The notes below the pieces were generated by a model. That model did no database searches. It saw only the letters and a list, made by a program, of their open reading frames with translations, and was not told the DNA's origin. From Sphingopyxis sp. YF1 (GTDB taxonomy: Bacteria > Pseudomonadota > Alphaproteobacteria > Sphingomonadales > Sphingomonadaceae), in the NCBI RefSeq assembly GCF_022701295.1, contig NZ_CP033204.1, positions 1,550,001 through 1,614,000 on the forward strand: DNA of 64,000 nucleotides, read 5' to 3'. Position numbers and translations under genes: made by a program. Below, piece by piece: positions 1 to 8,704 of the stretch (position 1 is its first letter; each line of letters begins with the position of its first letter).

Positions 1-1747
1 CGGGCTTGAGCGGCTGCGCACCCAGTGCCTGCGCGACCGCCGAGTTCGTTTTCACGATCTTGGTGAGCACGGGGATATAGGCGTTGTCGACGAGGTTGAT
101 CGAGGTCGAGGTCTGCGCAAAATCCTGCTGCGCCAGCGACGGCGCGCGGAAGCCGTTGCTGAACGCACCGCGGAAGGCGAGCCAGTCGGTCAGTTCATAG
201 CGCGCGCTGACCTTGCCGCTGAAGACGCTGCCCGAGCTGTCGTCGAAATGCTCGAAGCGGCCTGCGGCGGTGACGAGGAAGCGCGGGCTGACATCGAGCG
301 CGAGGTCGACATAGCCCGCCCAGACGTTGCGGTTCACGTCCGCGGCGTCTTCCGGGGTGACGACGATTGCGCCTTGCGCGCCGACCTGCGCGGGCTTCCC
401 GGCGAATTCACCGCTCGGATAGAAATAGCCGCCGCTCCGGTAACTGTCGACATCGAGCGGCTTGGTCACATAGGATTCATACCGATATTCGGCACCCATC
501 GAGACCTGGAGCGCCATATCGCCCCCGAGGTCGACGCGGCGCGTGAGGTCGAGATTGTTCGTCCACTGATCGAAGGCCGAGCTGAAGGTCTTGAACTCGG
601 TCGGGCTCGAGGGGCCGAGCGAGGCGTTGAGCGTATTTTCGGCCCCGTTCTTGGCATGGTTGCGGCCATAGGTGCTGCTGAGGTCGATGTTCCAGCCGCC
701 CGCGTCGCCGCGCAGGCCGCCGGTCAGCTGGAAGTCGGTCTCCTGCAGCGTGTAGAAGGGCGAGAAGCCGTCGGGATAGATTTCGAGAATATTCTGGTTG
801 CTGCTCGGACGGCGACCGGCCTGACCGACGCGCGCGTCGCGATAGCCGAAGGTGCCGTCCGAATAGAAGGTGACGTTGCCGAGCGGCAGGACGAGCGTCT
901 GTGCGACCTTCACGTCTGTGACCTCGGGTAGCCCGCCAAGATAGGTGCGGCGATTGGCGGTCAATTCGCGCGGATCCTGCGCGCCGCCCGGGAGGAGCGC
1001 ATAGAGGCGGCCCGTCACATCGCTGTTACGGACCGCGGCATTGGCCTTCTTGCCCTCGACCGAGAGGGTGAACGAGCCGCCGTCGCCGAGCGCGAAGCCG
1101 TGGGACACGCTGCCCGAAATGGTCTCGCCATCGCTGCCGCTGCCGTCGCGGCCATAGCGCTGGCCAGCCTCGATCGTTGCGCGGCCGCCGCTGTCGTTGG
1201 TCTTGAGGATGACGTTGATGACGCCGGCGATCGCGTCGGAGCCATATTGCGCCGAGGCGCCGTCGCGCAGCACTTCGATGCGTTCGATCGCACTCGACGG
1301 AATCAGGTCGAGATCGACCGGATTGCCGCCCTGCGAGGTGGCGCCCGAGTTGAAGTCGATGATCGAGCTGTTGTGGCGGCGCTTGCCGTTGACGAGCACG
1401 AGGACATGGACGCCCGACAGGCCGCGCAGGCCCGCGGGGCGCGTCAGGCTGTTGAACGACGAGCTGCCGACCGTCGTCGACTGGAAGGACGGCACGAGTT
1501 GGGTGAGCGCGTCGCGCAACTGCATGCCGCCACCCAGCTTCTCGATATCCTCGCCGCCGATCACGTCGATCGGGGTCGGACTCGAAATGACGGTACGCGC
1601 CTGGCCGCGCGTGCCGGTGACGATGATGTCGGATTGCGCCGCCGAATCGCCTGCATCGGCGGTGGCGGCGTCCTGCGCGAATGCGGGCACCGACACGGCG
1701 CCGGCGATGCATGATGCCCCGATCAGCAGTCTGCTATATGTTTTCAT
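1..1747 (-). CDS. TonB-dependent outer-membrane receptor (C-terminus outside window)
   Basis: Outer-membrane active transporter of the TonB-dependent receptor family; the ligand cannot be read from the sequence. The start is an ATG at 1747, followed by a signal peptide (MKTYSRLLIGASC, cleavage near AFAQD). A short spacer leads to the plug domain, with typical landmarks: a DIIVTGTRG TonB-box-like stretch, VLVNGKRRHN and IERIEVLRDGASAQYGSDA. The barrel then runs off the left edge of the window at about residue 582, so the C-terminal strands are not seen. It lies 75 bp downstream of a PLP lyase gene and, beyond that, an ECF sigma factor, all on the same strand. The three probably form one unit, which suggests a sulfur amino acid or peptide ligand (inference). 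Many long open frames on the other strand here are shadows of this gene. Confidence 0.93.
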   Translation of the reverse strand, partial: MKTYSRLLIGASCIAGAVSVPAFAQDAATADAGDSAAQSDIIVTGTRGQARTVISSPTPIDVIGGEDIEKLGGGMQLRDALTQLVPSFQSTTVGSSSFNSLTRPAGLRGLSGVHVLVLVNGKRRHNSSIIDFNSGATSQGGNPVDLDLIPSSAIERIEVLRDGASAQYGSDAIAGVINVILKTNDSGGRATIEAGQRYGRDGSGSDGETISGSVSHGFALGDGGSFTLSVEGKKANAAVRNSDVTGRLYALLPGGAQDPRELTANRRTYLGGLPEVTDVKVAQTLVLPLGNVTFYSDGTFGYRDARVGQAGRRPSSNQNILEIYPDGFSPFYTLQETDFQLTGGLRGDAGGWNIDLSSTYGRNHAKNGAENTLNASLGPSSPTEFKTFSSAFDQWTNNLDLTRRVDLGGDMALQVSMGAEYRYESYVTKPLDVDSYRSGGYFYPSGEFAGKPAQVGAQGAIVVTPEDAADVNRNVWAGYVDLALDVSPRFLVTAAGRFEHFDDSSGSVFSGKVSARYELTDWLAFRGAFSNGFRAPSLAQQDFAQTSTSINLVDNAYIPVLTKIVKTNSAVAQALGAQPLKP

Positions 1748-1822
1748 GGTCTTGCTCCTGAACACGGAAATTCGTTCCCCCTGGTGAATTTGCCGTATTT
1801 TGGTTTTCGCCGTTCCCGGCGC

Positions 1823-3028
1823 TTATCCCGCGGCGCGCAATCTGGGCTGCGATGCCGCTGTGTCCTGCGAAAGGGTGTCGAGCCCTTGCCGCAAATCGGC
1901 GATGAGGTCATCCACCCTTTCGAGCCCGACGTGCAATCTTAGCAAGGGGCCGGGATAGCTTTGCTTGTGGGTGCGCGCCTTGAGCTGCGGATCGACCGGG
2001 ATCGCGAGACTTTCATAGCCACCCCAGCTGAAACCGAGACCGAAGAGTTCAAGCCGTTCGACCATGGCCGCGACGGCGGCATCGGAGGCAGGTTCGAGCA
2101 CCGCCCCGATCAGACCGCAGATGCCCGTGAAGTCGCGCTTCCAGATCGCATGGCCGGGATCGGACGGCAGCGCCGGACACATGACCGAGTGCACCTCCGG
2201 CTGAACCGCGAGCCATTCGGCGACCTCGAGCGCGGCCGCGCCATGCTGTGCGAGCCGTGTGCGGAGCGTCCTGAGGCCGCGGATCGCCATATAGGCGTCG
2301 TCGGGTGAAACCGCCCAGCCGACCTCATAGTTCGAACTCGCCAGCATCTCGGCTGCGACACCCTTTGCGGCGGCGAGCCCCATGAAGACATCCGAATGGC
2401 CGCAGACATATTTCGTGAGCGACTGGATGCTGACGTCGACACCATGGTCGAGCGGCTTGAAGAGGACGCCCGCCGCCCAGGTATTGTCGATGACGGTCAT
2501 GACGCCGGCTTCCCTCGCCATCGCGGCGATCGCAGGAATATCCTGCATCTCGAACGAGAGTGAGCCCGGCGATTCGAGGAAGATCACGCGTGTTGCCGGG
2601 GTGATCATCGAACGGATCGTTTCGGCGCTGTCGGCGGGATCGAAATAGCGCGCGGTCACGCCGTAGCGGGCGAGGGTGCCGACAAGAAAGCGGCGCGTCG
2701 GGTTGTAGACAGTATCGCACGCGAGAACCTCGTCGCCTGCCGAAAGGAGGGCAAGCAACGTGCCGGTGATCGCGGTGAGGCCCGACGGGTAGATGAAGGC
2801 CTCGTCGGCATGTTCAAGATCGCGCAGCGCGTCGCGCAGGATGCGCTGGGTCGAGAGGCCGACGCGGCCGTAGGTCACCTTGCCGCCGTCGTAGAGCGCC
2901 TCGCAGGTCGGAAGCAGCACCGTCGAGCCGCGCTGTATGGGCGGACCCGGCGTCCGCTGGAGCGCGTCGCACGGCGTGTCGCCGTGGATGAGCCGCGTCT
3001 GCTCGTGAACCGTGCTGCAAGGCGTCAT
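1823..3028 (-). CDS. metC: Cys/Met-metabolism PLP enzyme, cystathionine beta-lyase type
   Basis: A 401-residue enzyme of the Cys/Met metabolism PLP family (cystathionine beta-lyase, gamma-synthase and gamma-lyase). It would cleave or build C-S bonds of sulfur amino acids in the cytosol. Visible landmarks are GSTVLLP near residue 35, the YGRVGLSTQ substrate region, YPSGLTAITGTLLALLSAGDE, the cofactor-binding VIDNTWAAG segment, and SIQSLTKYVCGHSDV with the PLP-binding lysine. The C-terminal SWGGYESLAI is typical of the beta-lyase branch. It starts at ATG 3028, 13 bp downstream of the ECF sigma gene stop, and precedes a TonB receptor. This position suggests catabolism of an imported sulfur compound rather than housekeeping methionine synthesis. 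The beta-lyase versus gamma-lyase assignment is not certain. Confidence 0.85.
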   Translation of the reverse strand: MTPCSTVHEQTRLIHGDTPCDALQRTPGPPIQRGSTVLLPTCEALYDGGKVTYGRVGLSTQRILRDALRDLEHADEAFIYPSGLTAITGTLLALLSAGDEVLACDTVYNPTRRFLVGTLARYGVTARYFDPADSAETIRSMITPATRVIFLESPGSLSFEMQDIPAIAAMAREAGVMTVIDNTWAAGVLFKPLDHGVDVSIQSLTKYVCGHSDVFMGLAAAKGVAAEMLASSNYEVGWAVSPDDAYMAIRGLRTLRTRLAQHGAAALEVAEWLAVQPEVHSVMCPALPSDPGHAIWKRDFTGICGLIGAVLEPASDAAVAAMVERLELFGLGFSWGGYESLAIPVDPQLKARTHKQSYPGPLLRLHVGLERVDDLIADLRQGLDTLSQDTAASQPRLRAAG

Positions 3029-3041
3029 TATGGTCTCTTTC

Positions 3042-3731
3042 TTATATGGAACCGGAGAGGAGTTTCTGCCGCTGCGGAGATGCGGCGTTGCGCCTCGCGG
3101 CGACGAGATTGCTGCGGCGGACGGCCGACAGCGCCTTGGCTGCCTTCGTCACATGCTTTTCGATCGCGCTCGTCGAGACGTTGTAGTGGTTTGCGAGGCT
3201 TTTGAGGCTCGATCCCTCGACGCGCATCGCGACAAGGATTTCCTGTGTGCGCTCGGGAAGCCGTCCGAGCGTCGCTTCGACCGCGCGCACCTCGTCCTTT
3301 GCGAGCAGGATGCGCAGCGGTGAAAGCTCGTCGACCGGATGGTCGGGCTCGTCGAGCTGGCAATGGCTGTCGGCGCGGCGTGTCGTCTGCCGACGATGGC
3401 GGTCGACGAGTGCCGCCTGCGCCGCCTGGAAGAGATAGCATTTGGGATGGGTAACCGCAGCGGCATCGGCGCGGCGGACGATGCTGAGGAGGACATCCTG
3501 CAGGATGTCGTCGAGGTCCGCGACCGGTACGCGGCGACGGAGATATTTTCTGAGGAGAGGGAGGTGGGGCCAGAAGGTTTTCACGAGATCGGGGGCGGGC
3601 TCGCCCGACGTCGCGATGGGCGCAATCGATTGCTTGTCCCTCGGCGGCGCGGACATTTCGAGCGTCGGCCAGGCATCGTCGGCCACGACGTTTTCATTCC
3701 CATAATCTGCCCCATAGGCGCTGAATGTCAT
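3042..3731 (-). CDS. ECF-type RNA polymerase sigma factor (FecI-like)
   Basis: A 229-residue sigma-70 family protein of the extracytoplasmic-function group. Region 2 is visible as VADLDDILQDVLLSIV followed by the YLFQAAQAALVDRHRR stretch. Region 4 is LPERTQEILVAMRVEGSSLKSLA with a helix-turn-helix ending STSAIEKHVTKA. The first 50 residues precede region 2 and look poorly structured. The start is ATG 3731. FecI-like factors normally sit beside a FecR-type anti-sigma gene, but none is present here. The downstream genes are instead a PLP lyase and a TonB receptor. It probably directs transcription of that unit, but how it is held inactive is not visible. Confidence 0.9.
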   Translation of the reverse strand: MTFSAYGADYGNENVVADDAWPTLEMSAPPRDKQSIAPIATSGEPAPDLVKTFWPHLPLLRKYLRRRVPVADLDDILQDVLLSIVRRADAAAVTHPKCYLFQAAQAALVDRHRRQTTRRADSHCQLDEPDHPVDELSPLRILLAKDEVRAVEATLGRLPERTQEILVAMRVEGSSLKSLANHYNVSTSAIEKHVTKAAKALSAVRRSNLVAARRNAASPQRQKLLSGSI

Positions 3732-4045
3732 CGTGTGTCCCCTTGTGGCGACATTTTATGACATGAGTCCCCGGGTGATTTCATCACCGACTTTGAAGCT
3801 TTTTCATCAAAAATTGGGATGTTTGAACTTAAAATATGCTATTTAGCCGATCAAATGATCTAAATATGGAACAAGGGTCGTCAGTTCGGTCGAATCATTT
3901 GTCCCAAATCGCCTTGGAAGGCGGCAATCGGCTCCAGGGCGGAAAACTTCCTCGCGAAATCGCGCTTTGGGCGATGGGGTATTCGGCGTGCGACGCGTCA
4001 AAGCCCAGGGGCCTCCTGTGTCGGGGAGGCAGGAGGAGTGGTCGC
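3732..4045. promoter_or_regulatory. Divergent intergenic region with an inverted repeat
   Basis: This stretch separates the leftward sigma factor gene from the rightward symporter. Its middle (about 3765-3870) is clearly A+T-rich for this genome, as expected of back-to-back promoters. At 3849-3860 is an inverted repeat, GATCA-AA-TGATC, a plausible site for the Lrp/AsnC protein encoded downstream of the symporter. The symporter reading frame stays open back to an ATG at 3836, but the residues it would add look unlike a transporter N-terminus and lack a good ribosome site, so I treat this as non-coding. Confidence 0.5.
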
Positions 4046-5386
4046 ATGGCGAGAACCTGGTTCATATTGTCGGCGCTGATCGCCGGGCTGGCGCTGGGCG
4101 TGGGATCGAGTTTGCTGAGGCTCGGAGGTCTGGACCAGGCCGTCGCCATATCCGACAGCATCGGCGGCGTCTGGCTCGATGGCCTCAGGATGACGATCAT
4201 TCCGCTTGTCGTCTCGCTTCTGATCACCGGGATCGCGAAGACCGTCGACAGTGCGCGCGGCGATCGGGTCGCGATGCGTTCGGTGATCACCTTCATCGCG
4301 CTGCTCTGGATTTCTACGGCGATGGCCGCGGTCCTCGTTCCCGCGCTGCTGGCCCTCTTTCCCATGCCTGCCGATGCCGCGCGCGCGCTTGCGGCGAGCC
4401 TCTCTACCGGACATCATGACCCCGCACCGGCGGTGGGGATCGGCGCCTTCCTGCGCTCGATCGTACCCACCAACCCGATTGCCGCCGCAGCGAACGATGC
4501 GTTGCTGCCACTCATTCTCTTCACGGCGGTTTTCGCGGTCGCGCTCGCGCGGCTTCCCGCCGCGCAGCGCGAGCCGGTGACTGCCTTCTTCGACACGATC
4601 GCGAGCGCTGTCCTGCTCATCGTCGGCTGGGTGCTCGCGCTCGCGCCGATCGGCGTGCTTGCACTGGCCTTCGGTGTCGGCGCGCGGGCAGGGACGTCGG
4701 CGATCGGTGCGCTCGCTCATTATGTCGTGATCGTTTCGAGCGCCGGCCTTGCCGCATGGGCGCTCGCCTATCCGGTTGCGGTCTTCGGTGGCCGCGTGCG
4801 GCTTCTGGCCTTTGCGAAGGCGGTGGCGCCCGCGCAGGCGGTCGCGCTGAGCACCCAGTCGTCGCTCGCGTCGCTGCCGCCGATGCTGAAGGCTTCGGCC
4901 GATCTCGGGGTCGCCCCCTCGGTCGCGCGCGTGTCCCTGCCGGTCGCGGTCGCGATCTTTCGGGTAACGAGCCCGGCTATGAACCTCGCGGTCGCCATCT
5001 ATGTCGCGCACTGGCTCGGCCTGCCGCTCGCCCCCTCGGCGATCGCGGCCGGTGCGGCGGTTGCGGCGATCACGACGATCGGGTCGGTGAGCCTTCCCGG
5101 GCAGGTGAGCTTCCTGACATCGATCGCGCCGATCTGCGTCGCGATGGGTATTCCGATCGAGCCTCTCGCGCTGCTCATCGCGGTCGAGATGATTCCCGAT
5201 CTCGTGCGGACCGTCGGCAATGTGACGATGGACGTCGCTGCGACGACCGCGATCGCACGGATGGGGCCGGCGCGTCGTGAAGCCGATGCGCTCGGTGGCG
5301 AGGAAATGACAGACGAAAGAACGATGGCGGCTCAGCCGGCTCTTGCAGCGGACGCAGCCGGTGTCCGGGACAATGGAGGAGGATAG
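4046..5386 (+). CDS. Dicarboxylate/amino acid:cation symporter (DAACS family)
   Basis: A 446-residue inner-membrane secondary transporter of the DAACS family, moving dicarboxylates or amino acids with Na+ or H+. It begins at ATG 4046, right after a strong GGAGGCAGGAGGAG ribosome site, with a first membrane helix TWFILSALIAGLALGVG. Multiple hydrophobic helices follow. The family's substrate region is seen as STQSSLASLPPML and VTSPAMNLAVAIYVAHWLG, and the last core motif as GSVSLPGQVSF. About 35 polar residues follow the last helix. An earlier in-frame ATG at 3836 exists but gives a non-membrane extension. The Lrp/AsnC regulator gene follows after 2 bp, so the two are co-transcribed and the substrate is probably an amino acid (inference). 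Confidence 0.9.
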   Translation: MARTWFILSALIAGLALGVGSSLLRLGGLDQAVAISDSIGGVWLDGLRMTIIPLVVSLLITGIAKTVDSARGDRVAMRSVITFIALLWISTAMAAVLVPALLALFPMPADAARALAASLSTGHHDPAPAVGIGAFLRSIVPTNPIAAAANDALLPLILFTAVFAVALARLPAAQREPVTAFFDTIASAVLLIVGWVLALAPIGVLALAFGVGARAGTSAIGALAHYVVIVSSAGLAAWALAYPVAVFGGRVRLLAFAKAVAPAQAVALSTQSSLASLPPMLKASADLGVAPSVARVSLPVAVAIFRVTSPAMNLAVAIYVAHWLGLPLAPSAIAAGAAVAAITTIGSVSLPGQVSFLTSIAPICVAMGIPIEPLALLIAVEMIPDLVRTVGNVTMDVAATTAIARMGPARREADALGGEEMTDERTMAAQPALAADAAGVRDNGGG

Positions 5387-5388
5387 AC

Positions 5389-5868
5389 ATGACCCGCGTT
5401 TCACTCGACGACGCTGATGTCCGGATATTGGGGTTTCTTCAGGAGGATGCCACGCTGTCGGTCGCGGCCGTCGCGGCCAAGGCCAATATGTCGCAGAATG
5501 CGTGCTGGCGGCGGATCAAGCGGCTCGAGGAGAGCGGCGTGATCTCGCGCCGGGTTACGATCCTCGACGCGAGCGCGCTGGGGCTCGATCTGACGGTTTT
5601 CGTGAGCCTGCGCGCGTCCGAGCATAGCGAGGCCTGGCTCGAAATGCTGAACTCGGCGATCCGTGACATTCCCGAGGTCGTCGAATTCTATCGCATGACC
5701 GGCGACGTCGACTATCTGCTCAAGCTGAGGGTCGAGAATATGGCCGCCTATGACGCGGTCTATCGGCGCATCATCCGTTCGATCCGCCTGACCGACGTAA
5801 GTTCGGCCTTTTCGATGGAAGAAATCAAGTTCACCACGGCGCTGCCGCTCACGGCGCGGCCGTCCTGA
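5389..5868 (+). CDS. Lrp/AsnC family transcriptional regulator
   Basis: A 159-residue DNA-binding regulator of the Lrp/AsnC (feast/famine) family, usually sensing an amino acid. The N-terminal winged helix is DADVRILGFLQEDATLSV through NMSQNACWRRIKRLEESGVI. The C-terminal ligand-binding RAM domain holds the signature VVEFYRMTGDVDYLLKL. ATG 5389 follows the symporter stop (5386) by 2 bp and has a GGAGGAGG site. It probably controls its own operon and perhaps the divergent sigma/lyase/receptor unit. The 3' end of the gene forms the left arm of a convergent hairpin. Confidence 0.93.
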   Translation: MTRVSLDDADVRILGFLQEDATLSVAAVAAKANMSQNACWRRIKRLEESGVISRRVTILDASALGLDLTVFVSLRASEHSEAWLEMLNSAIRDIPEVVEFYRMTGDVDYLLKLRVENMAAYDAVYRRIIRSIRLTDVSSAFSMEEIKFTTALPLTARPS

Positions 5869-5889
5869 TCCTTCGCAAGGACGGCCGCG
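5855..5889. terminator. Hairpin between convergent genes
   Basis: A perfect 12-bp G+C-rich stem (CGCGGCCGTCCT at 5855-5866, complement at 5878-5889) with an 11-base loop sits between the converging lrp-type gene and an amidohydrolase gene. There is no T-run, so it may act as a transcript end stabiliser or a weak bidirectional terminator. Confidence 0.55.
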
Positions 5890-5899
5890 GCGCGGGAGG

Positions 5900-7153
5900 T
5901 CAGCGTGCGTATCGCTTGCCGAGCTCGGTGGCGCGCGAGGTCAGCGGTTGTTCCTGGCCCGCGATGAAGATGGCGGTCGGCTGGGTGAGCGGCTCGAGCG
6001 GATCGCCGTCCCAGATCACGATGTCGGCCGCCTTGCCCGGTGCAATCGAACCCATCTGGTCGGCAACGCCGAAGATGCGCGCAGGGGCGAGCGTGAGCGC
6101 CTCGATGCCCGCGGCGTAGGGAAGGCCGCGCGATACCGCGAGCCCCGCATTGTAGCGCATCTCGCGTACGCGGTGCCCGGCGTCATTGCCGCCGATCGCG
6201 ATCTCGACGCCCGCTGCCTTCAGGATCGCGGCATTCCGCAGCGACGCTCCGAGCATGTCGAAGTTCGACGGGATGTTCGAGGTAGGGTTGATGAGGACGG
6301 GAACCTTCGCCGCGGCGATCTCGTCCGCGACGCGCCAGGCTTCCTCGGCGCCGCTGAGGATGATTCTCAGCCGGTACTCGCGCGCCAGGGTCAGCACCTG
6401 CCGGATGTCGGCGGCGCGGTGGACGACGACGATGAGCGGCATCGTACCCGCGAGCACGGGTTTCAGCGCTGCGATGTCGGCCTGCGAGAGCTCGAAGGGA
6501 TATTCGTCGCGCGGTGGCTGGCGCACGAGATCGAAGATCTGGCGCAGCTGGACGAATTCGGTGGCGCGCGAGCCGCCGATGCGCGCGGCGCCGTCCTCGC
6601 CGAGTTCGAGCATCATGCCGACGCCGGGACGCTGGAGGATGTTCGCGCCCTCGCCGAGCGAGATCATCGCAGCCTTGCCTGCGAACGGCAGTTCGCGTTC
6701 CTGGTCGCTGTCATCATAGTCGGGCATCACGACGGCATGGGTGACGCCGCCGAGGCGCGCGATCGGGATGAGCGTCGAGGCGGGGTTGAGGCCGTACTGG
6801 ACGTCGAAGGACGCACTGATCCCCGAATTCTTCGTTCTGTTGTCGACCGAACCGCCGACCGAATTGACCTCGACGAGCCCGAGCGCGGTGTTCACCGCGA
6901 TGAGGCCCGGCGTGACGGTGGCGCCCTTGGCGTCGATCGTGCGGAGCCCTGCAGGGACCGCGACGCTGCTGCCGGCCGCGACGATGCGGCCGTCGCGCAC
7001 GACGACGGTCCCATTCTCGACCTCGCCGACCGGGCCGGGGGTGACGAGATGGGCGTTGGTGATCGCAAAGGATTGCGCAGCGGCGGGCGAGGCGGCGGTG
7101 GTCGCGGCGAGGATCAGGGCGAGGGCGGCGCTCGCCGGAAAGCGGTGTGTCAT
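5900..7153 (-). CDS. Exported amidohydrolase-family protein lacking the metal-binding HxH
   Basis: A 417-residue protein of the amidohydrolase superfamily (imidazolonepropionase-like fold) with a signal peptide (MTHRFPASAALALILAATTA, cleavage near AAAQS), so it is periplasmic. The N-terminal beta-sandwich is visible (ITNAHLVTPGPVGEVENGTVVVRDGRIVAAG split over residues 30-60), and so is the C-terminal SIAPGKAADIVIWDGDP signature. Where active members have DxHxH after the GATVTPGLI strand, this one reads AVNTALG, so the two first metal ligands are missing. Its start ATG 7153 lies just past the stop of the upstream intact amidohydrolase, with GGGAGG as ribosome site. It may be a catalytically dead partner or may use another site. 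Confidence 0.85.
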   Translation of the reverse strand: MTHRFPASAALALILAATTAASPAAAQSFAITNAHLVTPGPVGEVENGTVVVRDGRIVAAGSSVAVPAGLRTIDAKGATVTPGLIAVNTALGLVEVNSVGGSVDNRTKNSGISASFDVQYGLNPASTLIPIARLGGVTHAVVMPDYDDSDQERELPFAGKAAMISLGEGANILQRPGVGMMLELGEDGAARIGGSRATEFVQLRQIFDLVRQPPRDEYPFELSQADIAALKPVLAGTMPLIVVVHRAADIRQVLTLAREYRLRIILSGAEEAWRVADEIAAAKVPVLINPTSNIPSNFDMLGASLRNAAILKAAGVEIAIGGNDAGHRVREMRYNAGLAVSRGLPYAAGIEALTLAPARIFGVADQMGSIAPGKAADIVIWDGDPLEPLTQPTAIFIAGQEQPLTSRATELGKRYAR

Positions 7154-7154
7154 C

Positions 7155-8618
7155 TCATTCCTCCCCGACCGGCTGGCCGATTTCGAAGTCGCTCCTGTAG
7201 CGGGTGGCGGGATCGCTCGTGTCGAGGACGAGCGCGCCGTCGATGAAAACCTTTTCGGCGATCGCATAGACGCTGAACGGATTTTTGCTCCACAGCACGA
7301 CGTCGGCCATCTTGCCGGGCTCGAGCGAGCCGGTCCTGTCGGCGATTCCCATGATCTTCGCGGGATTGATGGTGATCCACTTGATCGCCTCTTCCTGCGG
7401 GATGTCGATGCCCGCGCGGCGTCCGGCGGCGATCGCGACCGCGCTCTCGACGTTGAGGCGCTGGATCAGACGCTGTTCGTCCGAATGGATCGCGACGCAG
7501 ACCCCCGCCTTGCTCAGGATCGCGGCGTTTTCCTCGATCGCGTCATAGGCCTCCATCTTGAAGCCCCAGCGCGTCGCCCAGGTCGCAACGCAGACATCGT
7601 CGGCGACGAGCAGGTCGGCGATCTTGTACGCCTCGACAGCATGGTGGAAGGCGCGCGTCTTGTAACCGAACTCGTGGCCGACATCGAGCATCACCGCCAT
7701 CTCGTCGGCGCGGTAACAATGGTTCTGGACGAGGATGTCGCCCTTCAGCACGCCCGCGAGCGTTTCGAGCCCAAGGTCGCGCTTGGGTGCCTCGGCCGCC
7801 TCGCCCCGCGCGCGCTTTTTCTCATAGGCATCGATCTTGCGGCCATATTCGGCGGCGTCGATCCATGCGCGGCGAAAGCCCGCGACTTCGCCCATCCGCG
7901 TCGCCGGCGCGCGGCCGCGGCTGCCGTAGCGACCCTTCGGATTTTCACCGCAAGCCATCTTGAGGGTGTAGGGCGCGCCGGGAAACTTCATCTGCTGGAC
8001 GGTGACCGCGGGGACATTCTTCACGCTCACCCCGCGCCCGCCGAAAAGATTGGCCGAACCGGGGAGGATAAGCAGGCTGGTCACGCCGCCGGCGCGCGCC
8101 TTGGTGAAGACGGGATCCTGCGGCCATACCGAATGCTCGGCCCAGACATGCGCGGTGTAGGGATCGATATTCTCGTTGCCGTCGGCATGCCCCTGAACGC
8201 CGGGCGCCGCGAAGACGCCGAGATGCGAATGCGCGTCGATAATCCCGGGCGTGACCCATTTGCCGCGGCCGTCGATGATGCGCGCGCCATCGGGGGCCGC
8301 GATGTCGGGGCCGACTGCGACGATCTTGCCGGCCGCCATCAGCACGGTCCCGTTGTCGATCCGCGTTCCCGTCCCGGTGAGGATCGAGGCGCCGACGATC
8401 GCGGTGTCGGCCGCGGGGCGCGGCTGGTACGTGCTCGCGAAAGACACGGGCGCGGGGGCTGCGGTCGGCTGCGGAGCGGGCGGCGTGTCGGATGGCCGCG
8501 CCGATGAGGCGGCCGCCGAACAGCCGGCGAGCAGCGCCAGCGACGCGCCGAGAAGCAGGGGCCGCGCCGTGTGGCGGCGGAGCGGGCGGAAGGATGTCTC
8601 AGGATGCTGTCGTGTCAC
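7155..8618 (-). CDS. Exported (lipoprotein-type) amidohydrolase
   Basis: A 487-residue amidohydrolase-superfamily enzyme likely to hydrolyse an amide or peptide bond in the periplasm; the substrate is unknown. It starts at GTG 8618 behind an AAGGTGATT site. The N-terminus is basic, then LLLGASLALLAGCSAAA, a lipobox with Cys near residue 32, then a Pro/Ala-rich linker. The metal site motif DAHSHLG is intact near residue 125. Later ligands appear as QNHCYRADEM, RAFHHAVEAYK and AIHSDEQ. The C-terminus carries GSLEPGKMADVVLWSKNP. It lies between a TonB receptor gene (upstream) and a degenerate amidohydrolase (downstream, coupled), which suggests import of and action on the same compound, perhaps a peptide. 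Confidence 0.88.
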   Translation of the reverse strand: MTRQHPETSFRPLRRHTARPLLLGASLALLAGCSAAASSARPSDTPPAPQPTAAPAPVSFASTYQPRPAADTAIVGASILTGTGTRIDNGTVLMAAGKIVAVGPDIAAPDGARIIDGRGKWVTPGIIDAHSHLGVFAAPGVQGHADGNENIDPYTAHVWAEHSVWPQDPVFTKARAGGVTSLLILPGSANLFGGRGVSVKNVPAVTVQQMKFPGAPYTLKMACGENPKGRYGSRGRAPATRMGEVAGFRRAWIDAAEYGRKIDAYEKKRARGEAAEAPKRDLGLETLAGVLKGDILVQNHCYRADEMAVMLDVGHEFGYKTRAFHHAVEAYKIADLLVADDVCVATWATRWGFKMEAYDAIEENAAILSKAGVCVAIHSDEQRLIQRLNVESAVAIAAGRRAGIDIPQEEAIKWITINPAKIMGIADRTGSLEPGKMADVVLWSKNPFSVYAIAEKVFIDGALVLDTSDPATRYRSDFEIGQPVGEE

Positions 8619-8659
8619 GCCGGAATCACCTTGTGCGGGAACGATGGGAAGGGCGGCAA

Positions 8660-8693
8660 TCCGGCCGCCGCGCGGGATTGCGCGGCGGCCGGA
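8660..8693. terminator. Intercistronic G+C hairpin
   Basis: A perfect 13-bp inverted repeat (8660-8672 with 8681-8693, 8-base loop) in the 86-bp gap between the TonB receptor stop and the downstream amidohydrolase start. It has no T-run. It could be a partial terminator or mRNA-stabilising structure that sets receptor and enzyme levels differently. Confidence 0.5.
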
Positions 8694-8704
8694 CGGGAGA
8701 GCGG

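Noticed and set aside
3836-4045. N-terminal extension of the symporter from ATG 3836
   Set aside because: The extra 70 residues have no membrane helix or family similarity, the DNA is A+T-rich promoter-like, and a strong ribosome site lies just before 4046.
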